A stretch of DNA of 20,081 nucleotides, taken from JACOWB01 sp964373665 (GTDB lineage Archaea > Aenigmatarchaeota > Aenigmatarchaeia > CG10238-14 > SCSR01). This document shows, piece by piece, positions 14,283 to 20,025 of the stretch (positions within the stretch are counted from its first letter, which is position 1; each line of letters starts with the position of its first letter). A program made the translations under genes and the position numbers. Location: the NCBI GenBank assembly GCA_964373665.1, contig CAYJVM010000018.1, forward strand, positions 1 through 20,081, given 5' to 3'. The notes under the pieces were generated by a model, which had not been told where the DNA came from, made no database searches, and worked only from the letters and a program-made list of their open reading frames with translations.

Positions 14283-15560
14283 TCATTTCTTTTTGAAAAA
14301 GTCTGTAACTTTGTCTACTCCGCGATCAACTGCGTCTTTTGTCTTGTCAACAAAATTATTCGCTTTCTGTCTAGTGCTGTCGGTAGTTTGACTGCCTCGC
14401 TGTCCTTGATCCTGTTGCCTATTGCCATCTCTTGCAGAATCTCTTAGCTTGTCGCCGACATCTTTCTTTATCTCACCGACTTCCTTCTTGACATCCTTCC
14501 AAGTATCTCTAGCTGTGTCCTGTGCTTTTTGAGTTGCATCTGTGAACGGTGATGTAGGTTTGTTCGGTGTGGTTTCTCTTGCAGTTCGCGATGCGCCATT
14601 AAGCATGTCTTTCCTATCAGGTTTCCTTTCGTTATACTGCTGATTAGGTTGCGATTGTTTCCAGTCCCATGACTTGGCTATCATGACTGTTCTTTCACCC
14701 AGTCTGTACAACTGCCCTTGTTGAAAATTGATGTCGGTTATGGCACCTCTGCTTCTGTTGCCTTGTAAAGTTACGGAAAGCGCCGTCTTGTCTTTGTCGT
14801 CTAAAATCCAGTCTGCCACAACAATCTCCGAGCCTCCGTCAATGCCAATCTGTCTTAGCCCCTCCATGTATAAGAAACGCTCTGGTGATGCTGAAACTTT
14901 CATTCCATAGTTGCCCTGGTTGTCCGCTCCTGCTATGTAATCGACAAAACCAAAAACCCTGCCGGATGCGCTGACATACATGTTTGATGTAGACCTCTCG
15001 ACTGCCTCTTTTGTGACCAATGGGTTTTTCGTACCTAGTGTCTGATTGAGTCTAGGCACAGGATCCTGACGCCTGTCTGCTGATTCTGTTATCATATCTG
15101 CAATCTGACCTTCATTTATTTCCACACTAGATATACCTCCGCTGATTCCTTGCAGCCTGCCCAATGTCTCAGCTATTCTCACGGCACCGTCAACGCCCGC
15201 AGTGTAGAAATAAGGATTGCTGTTCGCGTCAACCAGCCTTACATATTCTTTGTCAACTCCATTTTGCCGTCCAACAACAACATCTGTCGCCTTCAATGTA
15301 GCGTCTGTATGATGGATGTCCACCCGGTAATTCTCGCTAGCCCACTGGTGCAGTGGAACTCTCATGTACTGTCCTTCAGACAGGTTGTTGAAATAAGATG
15401 GTCTTGCAGATTTTCTTTCGATTTTTGCAGCAGGCTGTTGACTTGCTGTCGCAACATTAGAATAAAGCTCCGTGGGATTGACTCCAGATACTAAAGTTAC
15501 ACCAGTCATCCCGCCCGCGAACAAAAGCCCAACTAGGCCACGAATTATTCCATGCCCCAT
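14283..15560 (-). CDS. exported protein with charged LEA-like helical C-terminal tail
   Basis: This 425-aa protein has an N-terminal hydrophobic segment (about 5-26) that looks like a signal peptide or anchor, a central region of about 45-300 with mixed beta character and no recognised domain, and a Gln/Asn/Arg-rich hinge. From about 340 to the end it has low-complexity amphipathic helix repeats rich in Lys, Asp, Ala, Thr and Val (DTARDTWKDVKKEVGEIKKD, DKTKDAVDRGVDKVTDFFKK), with spacing similar to the 11-residue repeats of group 3 LEA proteins and apolipoprotein-like helices. These tails fold on membranes or on drying in other systems; the role here is unknown. It is convergent with RFC large subunit with no gap, and divergent from the propeller lipoprotein gene. 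Confidence 0.7.
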   Translation of the reverse strand: MGHGIIRGLVGLLFAGGMTGVTLVSGVNPTELYSNVATASQQPAAKIERKSARPSYFNNLSEGQYMRVPLHQWASENYRVDIHHTDATLKATDVVVGRQNGVDKEYVRLVDANSNPYFYTAGVDGAVRIAETLGRLQGISGGISSVEINEGQIADMITESADRRQDPVPRLNQTLGTKNPLVTKEAVERSTSNMYVSASGRVFGFVDYIAGADNQGNYGMKVSASPERFLYMEGLRQIGIDGGSEIVVADWILDDKDKTALSVTLQGNRSRGAITDINFQQGQLYRLGERTVMIAKSWDWKQSQPNQQYNERKPDRKDMLNGASRTARETTPNKPTSPFTDATQKAQDTARDTWKDVKKEVGEIKKDVGDKLRDSARDGNRQQDQGQRGSQTTDSTRQKANNFVDKTKDAVDRGVDKVTDFFKKK

Positions 15561-15575
15561 AACACTATTTCGCGG

Positions 15576-15585
15576 TATTTAAATA
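15576..15585. promoter_or_regulatory. bidirectional TATA element
   Basis: TATTTAAATA is its own reverse complement. It is about 30 nt upstream of the plus-strand ATG at 15611 and about 20 nt upstream of the minus-strand ATG at 15560. It is the only TATA-like sequence in the 50-bp gap, so it probably serves both exported-protein genes. Confidence 0.5.
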
Positions 15586-15610
15586 AATCCGTTTCCATCT
15601 TTAGATTACG

Positions 15611-16768
15611 ATGAGGTTCAAAGGTTTTGGCGAAGCTTTGTTTGGAATGGCAATGTCTCTGTTTATAGTCGCGTGCCAGCAACCGCAGCCTGCACCTAGA
15701 TCAGTAATCGAGTTGTATAAGACGCCAACGCCTACAAGAACAGCTGTAGTTATAACCGATCCGGCTACCCAGGCAGCTATCAAACAGATGGAACCGGCAG
15801 TTCAAACAGCTATCGCTACAAAAGGTCCGATACATCTTCCGGCAATAACGCCGCAATCACCAACGCCTACTTACACACCAACACAGACGCCACCCAGAAC
15901 TCATATACCTCTAAGAAGTATACCGACTAAACTTGCAATAAGACCTATAACCGAAGGCAATTCCGCCTCCTGGTCTCCAGACGGTAAATATCTTGCTGTC
16001 TATCGTGATACGAATAGGAGCATTGTGCTTGTTGATACAATTACTTTAGATGAAAAGAGAGTTGCAAACCTGCGCACAGACAATTCAGATATTTCAAATG
16101 ACAGTTATAACAAAACAGTACCTAGTTACTGGTGCCCTGTCGTCGACATTGTCTGGATTGATGATCAAAATCTTGTCTTTAATCGAAATCCCGGTTCTGG
16201 TGGTGAGATATTCCACCTGTCACTGAGGGACAACGCGGTTAGAAAACTTTACACAGAGTATCATAATTTTGATGGGCAGATTTGTGGTATGGCTCTCACT
16301 CCAGACTCGAAAAACATTGTTTATGGGACTACGATATACAAAAACGATCATATTAAATTAGCTGACGCATTGGGCGGGCGTTCTAGATCTATTTATAGTG
16401 GTCATGCGGGACGGCCACAGGTTTCTCCAGACGGTCAAGTATATTTCCTGAGTGGTGATACAGGCACAGAAAGACTACATCTAGTCCGAGTTAACAGTAA
16501 CGGCTTGTCGCCGACCAGCGTAGGCTCGGATATCACACCACAGAGAATAGGACAAAATTTGAGCTTGTCTATATCACCTTATGGACAGCTTTTGATTGGC
16601 TACGACAATACCCTGATTTTTCAATCATTAAACAGCCGGGATAAAACAACTTTGAAAGTTCCTTTAAGCGCTGTATACAATGCTAAATTTTCTCCTAATG
16701 GCGATGAGATACTGTTTTCAACTAGTCATACTAAGACTGGGACAATATATTCTGCTAGATTAGAATAG
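15611..16768 (+). CDS. lipoprotein with Pro/Thr linker and WD40/TolB-like beta-propeller
   Basis: This 385-aa protein has a signal peptide with lipobox IVAC (Cys22), a linker to about residue 110 rich in Pro, Thr and Gln (TPTPTRT, SPTPTYTPTQTPP), typical of surface-exposed tethers, and then a propeller of PD40/TolB-type blades: SASWSPDGKYLAVYRD, LTPDSKNIVYG, VSPDGQVYFLSGD, SISPYGQLLIGYD and AKFSPNGDEILFSTS. Such propellers bind proteins or glycans; no enzymatic motif is visible. It shares a promoter gap with the divergent LEA-like protein gene, so both may work at the cell surface. The Pro/Thr linker could be O-glycosylated (inference). Confidence 0.75.
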   Translation: MRFKGFGEALFGMAMSLFIVACQQPQPAPRSVIELYKTPTPTRTAVVITDPATQAAIKQMEPAVQTAIATKGPIHLPAITPQSPTPTYTPTQTPPRTHIPLRSIPTKLAIRPITEGNSASWSPDGKYLAVYRDTNRSIVLVDTITLDEKRVANLRTDNSDISNDSYNKTVPSYWCPVVDIVWIDDQNLVFNRNPGSGGEIFHLSLRDNAVRKLYTEYHNFDGQICGMALTPDSKNIVYGTTIYKNDHIKLADALGGRSRSIYSGHAGRPQVSPDGQVYFLSGDTGTERLHLVRVNSNGLSPTSVGSDITPQRIGQNLSLSISPYGQLLIGYDNTLIFQSLNSRDKTTLKVPLSAVYNAKFSPNGDEILFSTSHTKTGTIYSARLE

Positions 16769-16796
16769 ACAATTATCACGGATTAATCCAGACTAC

Positions 16797-16844
16797 GAAT
16801 GGTACTATCCTACCATCTATTAGCAACACCATAGAAAAATATTA
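16797..16844 (+). repeat. intergenic repeat copy 1
   Basis: The core at 16810-16844 begins CTACCATCTATTAG, continues with CAACAC and ends with CATAGAAAAATATTA. It is preceded by GAATGGT (16797-16803), as in copy 2. Relative to copies 2 and 3, the GCTT of the tail is replaced by ATAT. Confidence 0.65.
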
Positions 16845-17080
16845 TATGGAGGCAAGGAATACTCTATTATAGGTGTATATTGTGCAGAGAGGACTGTCCT
16901 TGAGGTTACTTATTGGCTATTGGGTAAACCGAAAAGGAGCAAGATTATTAAAGCTGTAAAATATAACTAACCATCATGACTAAAATCATGAAAAAATAAT
17001 TGATCTACTTCTAAAAAACAAAACGATAGACTTTTTTGGCAGACGCTACTTATTAGGCAAAGCCCAAATATGTGATAACT

Positions 17081-17101
17081 TTATATACTTGTTTAACAAG
17101 T
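17081..17101 (+). promoter_or_regulatory. vapBC promoter with operator-like palindrome
   Basis: The TATA box TTATATA (17081-17087) is about 25 nt upstream of the vapB ATG, so the mRNA is probably leaderless. It overlaps by one base a perfect palindrome, ACTTGTT-T-AACAAGT (17087-17101), that ends 7 nt before the ATG. A VapB dimer bound there would block transcription start, the usual autoregulation of such operons. Confidence 0.6.
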
Positions 17102-17108
17102 TATACAT

Positions 17109-17363
17109 ATGACAAAGACGTTTGTAGCTGTCAGAGGTGTGGACGAAGAAGTCTTTAGAAAGTTCAGGGCAACGTCCATTGAGGAAAGGATGAAATTGGG
17201 GGATGCACTGACCAAAGCCATGAGGCACTGGTTAGAAGAAGAAAGAGCAAACACTGGCAAAGATCCTAAAAATCTTTTGAGAATCAAGGGTATAATCACT
17301 ACCAGTAAGAAAGTTATGTGGAGTGAGGAAATAGACGAGTTTCTTTACGGGTTAGAAAAATGA
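17109..17363 (+). CDS. vapB: VapB-type antitoxin
   Basis: This 84-aa protein matches archaeal antitoxins partnered with PIN toxins: an N-terminal FVAVRGVDEEVFRKFRA strand-helix, LGDALTKAMRHWLEEE helix, and a C-terminal tail ending WSEEIDEFLYG that in this family wraps the toxin. The N-terminal part is predicted to bind DNA as a dimer (ribbon-helix-helix-like), and a palindrome sits over its own promoter. It overlaps vapC by 4 nt (ATGA), so the two are co-translated with antitoxin first. It is the first gene after repeat copy 1. Confidence 0.85.
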   Translation: MTKTFVAVRGVDEEVFRKFRATSIEERMKLGDALTKAMRHWLEEERANTGKDPKNLLRIKGIITTSKKVMWSEEIDEFLYGLEK

Positions 17364-17764
17364 TCTTTTTAGATTCCAGCTTTTTGGTTTCCGTAGAGGT
17401 TGTAACCGACCAGAACCACAATAGGGCCGTTGAAATAATGGATGAAATTATAAGAGGCGAGTTCGGGGAAGCAGTCACATCAGATTATATTTTTGACGAG
17501 ACTATTACGGTTACTTTCGCCAGGACGAAAGATTTGGGAAAAACTGCATTAGTTGGGGAGGTTTTGCTAAATTCATCCAGAATGTTGAAGGTCGAGGATC
17601 CTGTTTTTAAGGAAAGTTGGGAAGTTTTTAAAACACAGAAAAGTGCCAAGTTCAGCTTTACGGATTGTACTACCGTATCTTTGATGAAAGAACATAAAAT
17701 AGAAAACATAGCAACTTTTGATAAAGACTTCAAGAAGATAAAAAGGATCAAAGTAATTAGTTGA
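17360..17764 (+). CDS. vapC: VapC-type PIN-domain toxin (ribonuclease)
   Basis: This 134-aa PIN-domain protein has the four acidic positions of the Mg2+-dependent RNase fold: Asp5 (FLDSSFLV), Glu47 (IFDETITV), Asp102 (SFTDCTTV) and Asp121 or Asp123 (TFDKDF). VapC enzymes cleave tRNA or rRNA when freed from VapB. Length and strand order are normal for the family. The start overlaps vapB by 4 nt. The stop codon at 17762-17764 runs directly into intergenic repeat copy 2. Confidence 0.9.
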   Translation: MIFLDSSFLVSVEVVTDQNHNRAVEIMDEIIRGEFGEAVTSDYIFDETITVTFARTKDLGKTALVGEVLLNSSRMLKVEDPVFKESWEVFKTQKSAKFSFTDCTTVSLMKEHKIENIATFDKDFKKIKRIKVIS

Positions 17765-17805
17765 ATGGTTCTACCATCTACTGGCGACAGCATAGAAAAG
17801 CTTAA
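17763..17805 (+). repeat. intergenic repeat copy 2
   Basis: GAATGGTT precedes CTACCATCTACTGG, then CGACAG and CATAGAAAAGCTTAA. Positions 17772-17803 are identical to 18441-18472 over 32 bp. The centre CTG-GCGA-CAG is a small hairpin, and the flanking TTCTA and TAGAA are inverted with respect to each other, so the unit can fold as an imperfect palindrome. Its tail (AGAAAAGCTTAAAG) resembles an archaeal BRE/TATA element. Confidence 0.8.
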
Positions 17806-17854
17806 AGATGGTTAACTTAATATAATACCGTAAATAAGATACTTTAGTGGGTCT

Positions 17855-18010
17855 ATGCACAATGGTAAACTAAATTTGAAAAAAGAGAATAAATTGTTGA
17901 AAGAAGAGATAAAGGAATTGAAAAATACTGAATTGGTTAAGAGCCTGAGGGCATCTCTAGAAAGGATATCGAAAGGTAAATTTATCACTAAAAAGGATTT
18001 AGGCATTTGA
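17855..18010 (+). CDS. small RelB-like antitoxin, convergent with relE
   Basis: This 51-aa ORF starts MHNGKLNLKKENKLL and continues as a Lys/Glu-rich probable coiled coil, then ELVKSLRASLERISKGKFIT and KKDLGI. The segment with SLRASLERISKGKFI resembles the toxin-wrapping tail of archaeal RelE-family antitoxins. A TATA-like TTAATATAATA (17817-17827) and a GTGGG ribosome site precede the ATG. Unusually, it faces the RelE-like gene and their 3' ends overlap by 12 nt (17999-18010); in most RelBE operons the two are tandem. Assignment rests on short-tail similarity and position. Confidence 0.6.
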   Translation: MHNGKLNLKKENKLLKEEIKELKNTELVKSLRASLERISKGKFITKKDLGI

Positions 18011-18358
18011 GTCCTTTAAATTTAATTTCTCCAATACTAGAGATATTTTCGAAGCGAGTCGCCCAGCAAGTTTGTGTATTACTTTTATTTGCTCGTCTTT
18101 ATGGCCAAGTTCCAAAATTATAACAAGTTTCAGAACTTCTACAGTCCTTTCAACTACTGTGAAATACAATCTGTAATGTCCAACCCGGACTTCCCTGAGT
18201 TTTCCCCCAGTATATAAAAGAGGATTTCCAGTATGGTGAGGATCCGTTTCCAACCTTGAAAATATTTTCATTATTCTTTGTCTAGTCGCATTATCCAACT
18301 TTTTCCATTGCTCTTTCCACACTTCGTCAAATATAAGGCTGTATTTACTCTCCTGCAC
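17999..18358 (-). CDS. RelE/ParE-superfamily toxin
   Basis: This 119-aa protein shows the RelE/ParE fold pattern: an N-terminal IFDEVWKEQWKKLDNATRQR helix pair, then GKLREVRVGHYRLYFTVVE (Arg55, Arg58, Arg63, Tyr65 as candidate RNA-binding residues), a central strand LKLVIILELGHKDEQ, and a C-terminal helix. Family members are mRNA interferases that cleave at the ribosome or, in the ParE branch, gyrase inhibitors. It has about 25 extra C-terminal residues (KLAGRLASKISLVLEKL) beyond the usual length. The GTG start at 18358 is supported by a TATA-like CTTTTATTATAC about 25 nt upstream. The convergent small ORF is the likely antitoxin, so each gene has its own promoter. Confidence 0.8.
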   Translation of the reverse strand: MQESKYSLIFDEVWKEQWKKLDNATRQRIMKIFSRLETDPHHTGNPLLYTGGKLREVRVGHYRLYFTVVERTVEVLKLVIILELGHKDEQIKVIHKLAGRLASKISLVLEKLNLKDSNA

Positions 18359-18360
18359 AT

Positions 18361-18462
18361 TTTGTTATCGGCTTTCGTATAATAAAAGTTGGCATCGTAC
18401 CTTGCGTTATCTGCCACGTATGTGATAGTTCTAATAGGTTTACCATCTACTGGCGACAGCAT
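18361..18462 (-). pseudogene. possible remnant of a gamma-glutamylcyclotransferase-like (AIG2) gene
   Basis: On the minus strand, the frame MLSPVDGKPIRTITYVADNA continues with RYDANFYYTKADNKM. DGKPIRTITYVAD resembles the strand pair near the end of the AIG2/GGCT family (dGk.i.titYvad). The frame then runs out of phase with relE and loses similarity. Its first eight residues lie inside repeat copy 3. There is no N-terminal domain, so it would be a decayed fragment. The resemblance is to a short motif only. Confidence 0.28.
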
Positions 18463-18474
18463 AGAAAAGCTTTA
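18440..18474 (+). repeat. intergenic repeat copy 3
   Basis: TTACCATCTACTGG, CGACAG, CATAGAAAAGCTTTA; identical to copy 2 over 32 bp (18441-18472). The last three bases form the TAA stop codon of the minus-strand HTH gene at 18472-18759. Confidence 0.8.
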
Positions 18475-18759
18475 TTTTGGAACTTCCGCCTCCTTCTTTA
18501 GCCCGTGAACATAATCAACGCCTAATTTAGTTAACGACGCTACTTTACCGCTCTTGCCATGGTCTGTAATAACCAATTTACTGGCCAACTCCCGAATTAC
18601 GGATTGAAAGCTTTTCTTAACTCGGTATTTGTTTGCTATATCATGCCATTTGATTTTCGACACTATCATCTCCGTCGATGTATAGTCCATTCCGATAAGT
18701 CCCTTGTCAAACATCCTTACTAGAACCTCGTCTTCATACTCTTTCAACAATTTATTCAC
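18472..18759 (-). CDS. small winged-helix-like DNA-binding protein
   Basis: This 95-aa protein is mostly helical at the N-terminus (LKEYEDEVLVRMFDKGLIG), followed by an HTH-like WHDIANKYRVKKSFQSVIREL and a wing-like HGKSGKVASLTKLGVDYV. The helix-turn-helix-wing order suggests a winged-helix DNA-binding domain; the family is not recognised. GTG at 18759 is the start, with a TATA-like stretch 20-32 nt upstream. It is divergent from another HTH gene with about 50 bp between them, so the two may regulate the shared promoter region. Its stop codon is inside repeat copy 3. Confidence 0.6.
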   Translation of the reverse strand: MNKLLKEYEDEVLVRMFDKGLIGMDYTSTEMIVSKIKWHDIANKYRVKKSFQSVIRELASKLVITDHGKSGKVASLTKLGVDYVHGLKKEAEVPK

Positions 18760-18777
18760 TTAACTGAATATATGGAA

Positions 18778-18794
18778 GATTTAAATATATAAAA
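18778..18794. promoter_or_regulatory. shared AT-rich promoter of the divergent HTH pair
   Basis: The run GATTTAAATATATAAAA contains TATATAAAA (18786-18794), about 22-25 nt before the plus-strand ATG at 18811. On the minus strand, the ATATTTAAATC element lies about 20-29 nt before the GTG at 18759. The two promoters therefore overlap, allowing cross-control. Confidence 0.45.
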
Positions 18795-18810
18795 CTTGCT
18801 ATTTATAAGT

Positions 18811-19284
18811 ATGCCTCTAGATCCGTTGCACGCTATAGAAAAGATAGAGAAATCTTTGGTCGGAAGTAAGGGACCTGTTTCCATAAGCAGGCTGGCAAAA
18901 AAGACTGGCTTGCACTATACAACTGTAAGGAGGTATGTAACATTGATGGACTCTGTAAAAAAAATGCCTCAAATTGAACTGATAAAAGGTGAGGGCACCA
19001 CTCTGGTTAGGACCGAGAAGGATTTTTCGAAACTGTCTCGAATGGAAAGGAGAGAGATGATAAAATCGTATTTTCCCGAACAGTCGGCGGAGGAGAAGGT
19101 GCTGATTAGGTTGCTGGATAAAAACTCTATATCCGAGACTGCAGGAACGGCTGTGAAGAAAGATAAGATATTAAACTCATTGTTAAAATCCGGGATAGTA
19201 AAAGAGACGAAAAGTGGCAGAATATATTTGTCAGAAATGGGTTGCAAGATAGCAAAAGGTGCAAAAGACATATACAGGGATTAA
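18811..19284 (+). CDS. protein with two helix-turn-helix domains, probable regulator
   Basis: This 157-aa protein has an N-terminal HTH (PVSISRLAKKTGLHYTTVRR, about residues 22-41), a charged middle segment (SKLSRMERREMIKSYFP) and a C-terminal winged-helix-like domain (EEKVLIRLLDKNSISE, ILNSLLKSGIVKETKSGRIY, LSEMGCKIAKG). It probably binds DNA; ligand or target are unknown. The ATG at 18811 is chosen over a TTG at 18796, which lies inside the promoter stretch. It forms, with the divergent 95-aa HTH gene, the content of the interval between repeat copies 3 and 4. It could be a regulator pair or a non-classical toxin-antitoxin pair; nothing visible decides this. Confidence 0.65.
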   Translation: MPLDPLHAIEKIEKSLVGSKGPVSISRLAKKTGLHYTTVRRYVTLMDSVKKMPQIELIKGEGTTLVRTEKDFSKLSRMERREMIKSYFPEQSAEEKVLIRLLDKNSISETAGTAVKKDKILNSLLKSGIVKETKSGRIYLSEMGCKIAKGAKDIYRD

Positions 19285-19305
19285 TGTTACGGGCAATCTA
19301 TATTC

Positions 19306-19339
19306 CTGCTATCCAGTGACAACCATAGAAAAGCTTATT
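19306..19339 (+). repeat. intergenic repeat copy 4
   Basis: CTGCTATCCAGTGACAA followed by CCATAGAAAAGCTTATT. The right half CATAGAAAAGCTT is identical to copies 2 and 3; the left half is diverged and 2 nt shorter. It starts 22 nt after the stop of the two-HTH gene. Confidence 0.7.
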
Positions 19340-19343
19340 TAAA
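19335..19343 (+). promoter_or_regulatory. TATA box formed by the repeat tail
   Basis: TTATTTAAA is centred 26 nt before the ATG at 19365 and is preceded by the purine-rich AGAAAAGC, a BRE-like sequence. The end of repeat copy 4 therefore supplies a plausible promoter for the 34-aa ORF. Confidence 0.5.
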
Positions 19344-19364
19344 GTTGAACCGTTATATATTTTT

Positions 19365-19469
19365 ATGAGGCCTAAAATAGTAGGTAAATTTAAAGATCCT
19401 GAATTAGAAAGAAAATGGAATAAGATGATAGAGTTAGCCAGAAAAACTCGTACACATGTATATCCTTAA
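19365..19469 (+). CDS. 34-aa ORF, candidate antitoxin of the convergent PIN toxin
   Basis: The short protein begins MRPKIVGKFKDPELERKWNK and ends ARKTRTHVYP; it is basic and mostly helical in appearance. No family is recognised. Support for it being real comes from the TATA box 26 nt upstream within the repeat tail, and from its position: it faces the PIN toxin gene and their stop codons overlap in TTAA (19466-19469), copying the layout of the RelB-like/RelE pair in an earlier interval. An antitoxin role is inferred from that parallel only. Confidence 0.45.
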   Translation: MRPKIVGKFKDPELERKWNKMIELARKTRTHVYP

Positions 19470-19915
19470 ATTGGTTTTCTCACCTTAATTCTGTAGTTCT
19501 CTTTAAATAGTGGGGAGCTGTGCAATAAATCTTCGTCAAATGTCATGAAAACATCTGCTTTCTTATTTATTGCTGTTGCTAATGCTAACAATTCCGGCTC
19601 GTGCGCCCTTGTTTCTATCTCTCGTAATTCGTGAAATAGTTTTATGTCTTCTTCTAGAATTGTGATAATATTTATCTTCTGTTTGATAATGAAATCCCCA
19701 AGAACTGTAAGGAATTCATCCCTCATTTTTTTATCTTGTGCTTTCTTGCATAGTTTATTTACAATTTCACCAAGAATTACTACCGATATACTGCATCCAT
19801 AAGTTCTGCCCAGCTTTGTAATATATTCTCTTCTTAATGCAGAACTTCCTTTTATCTCATCTTCTATAGCTTTCAAATAAACTGAAGCATCTATTTGGTG
19901 ATATTCTCTGAACAT
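19466..19915 (-). CDS. PIN-domain protein, probable VapC-type toxin
   Basis: This 149-aa protein has PIN-domain motifs: Asp9 (QIDASVYL), Glu50 (VILGEIVNKL), an acidic helix start HEPELLALATA (Glu106/Glu108) and ADVFMTFDEDLL (Asp121, Asp127). The third acidic position is Glu rather than the usual Asp. The pattern of RNase-type VapC toxins is clear, but it differs in sequence from the vapC at 17360, so it is not a recent duplicate. No classical vapB precedes it; the only adjacent small ORF is convergent. The ATG at 19915 has an AT-rich region 25-33 nt upstream. Confidence 0.82.
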   Translation of the reverse strand: MFREYHQIDASVYLKAIEDEIKGSSALRREYITKLGRTYGCSISVVILGEIVNKLCKKAQDKKMRDEFLTVLGDFIIKQKINIITILEEDIKLFHELREIETRAHEPELLALATAINKKADVFMTFDEDLLHSSPLFKENYRIKVRKPI

Positions 19916-19997
19916 TGCAAAGGTTATTCTAATTTCAGCAAATTAAATCTTATTTGCGCAGCTTGCGTTCTATCTTATTACAAATTCCTTATAGTAT

Positions 19998-20025
19998 CTG
20001 CTATCAATTAGTGACAACGGCATTG
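19998..20025 (+). repeat. intergenic repeat copy 5, diverged
   Basis: CTGCTATCAATTAG followed by TGACAACGGCATTG. It shares CTGCTATC and GTGACAAC with copy 4 and the TATTAG-like centre with copy 1, and is preceded by ATAGTATC. The AGAAAAGCTT tail is lost. The remaining bases to 20081 show no recognisable gene. Confidence 0.45.

Larger units (their letters stand above)
16769..17108. other. 340-bp intergenic region at the left edge of the repeat-delimited modules
   Basis: It contains the first intergenic repeat (16797-16844), an open stretch without a start codon (16824-16970) that may be a decayed gene, and the vapB promoter and operator (17081-17101). No intact coding region or RNA gene was found. 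It is strongly AT-rich compared with the preceding gene. Confidence 0.6.
16797..20025 (+). other. repeat-delimited array of toxin-antitoxin and regulator modules
   Basis: Five same-orientation copies of an intergenic repeat start at 16810, 17771, 18440, 19306 and 19998. They bracket four intervals of 961, 669, 866 and 692 bp. Each interval holds one small module: vapBC; RelB-like/RelE; two HTH genes; a 34-aa ORF/PIN toxin. Several repeats abut stop codons (vapC at 17764, the HTH gene at 18472). No recombinase is encoded in the window. The cassette interpretation is inference. Confidence 0.45.

Noticed and set aside
16824..16970. Open frame with protein-like composition (…YSIIGVYCAERTVLEV…)
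   Set aside because: It is 48 codons long with no usable start codon and overlaps repeat copy 1; at most a decayed gene end, with no family recognised.
17485..17793. Minus-strand frame starting MLSPVDGR
   Set aside because: It lies antisense to vapC; the MLSPVDG start comes from the reverse complement of repeat copy 2, not from a gene.
16797..20025. Calling the repeats canonical integron attC sites
   Set aside because: GTTRRRY-type heptamers occur near copy 2 (GTTGAAT, on the 5' side) and copy 4 (GTTGAAC, on the 3' side), but not at a fixed place relative to the repeat, no paired RYYYAAC site is found, and no integron integrase is in the window.
16797..20025. CRISPR array
   Set aside because: The repeats are 670-960 bp apart with genes between them; there are no short uniform spacers and no cas genes.
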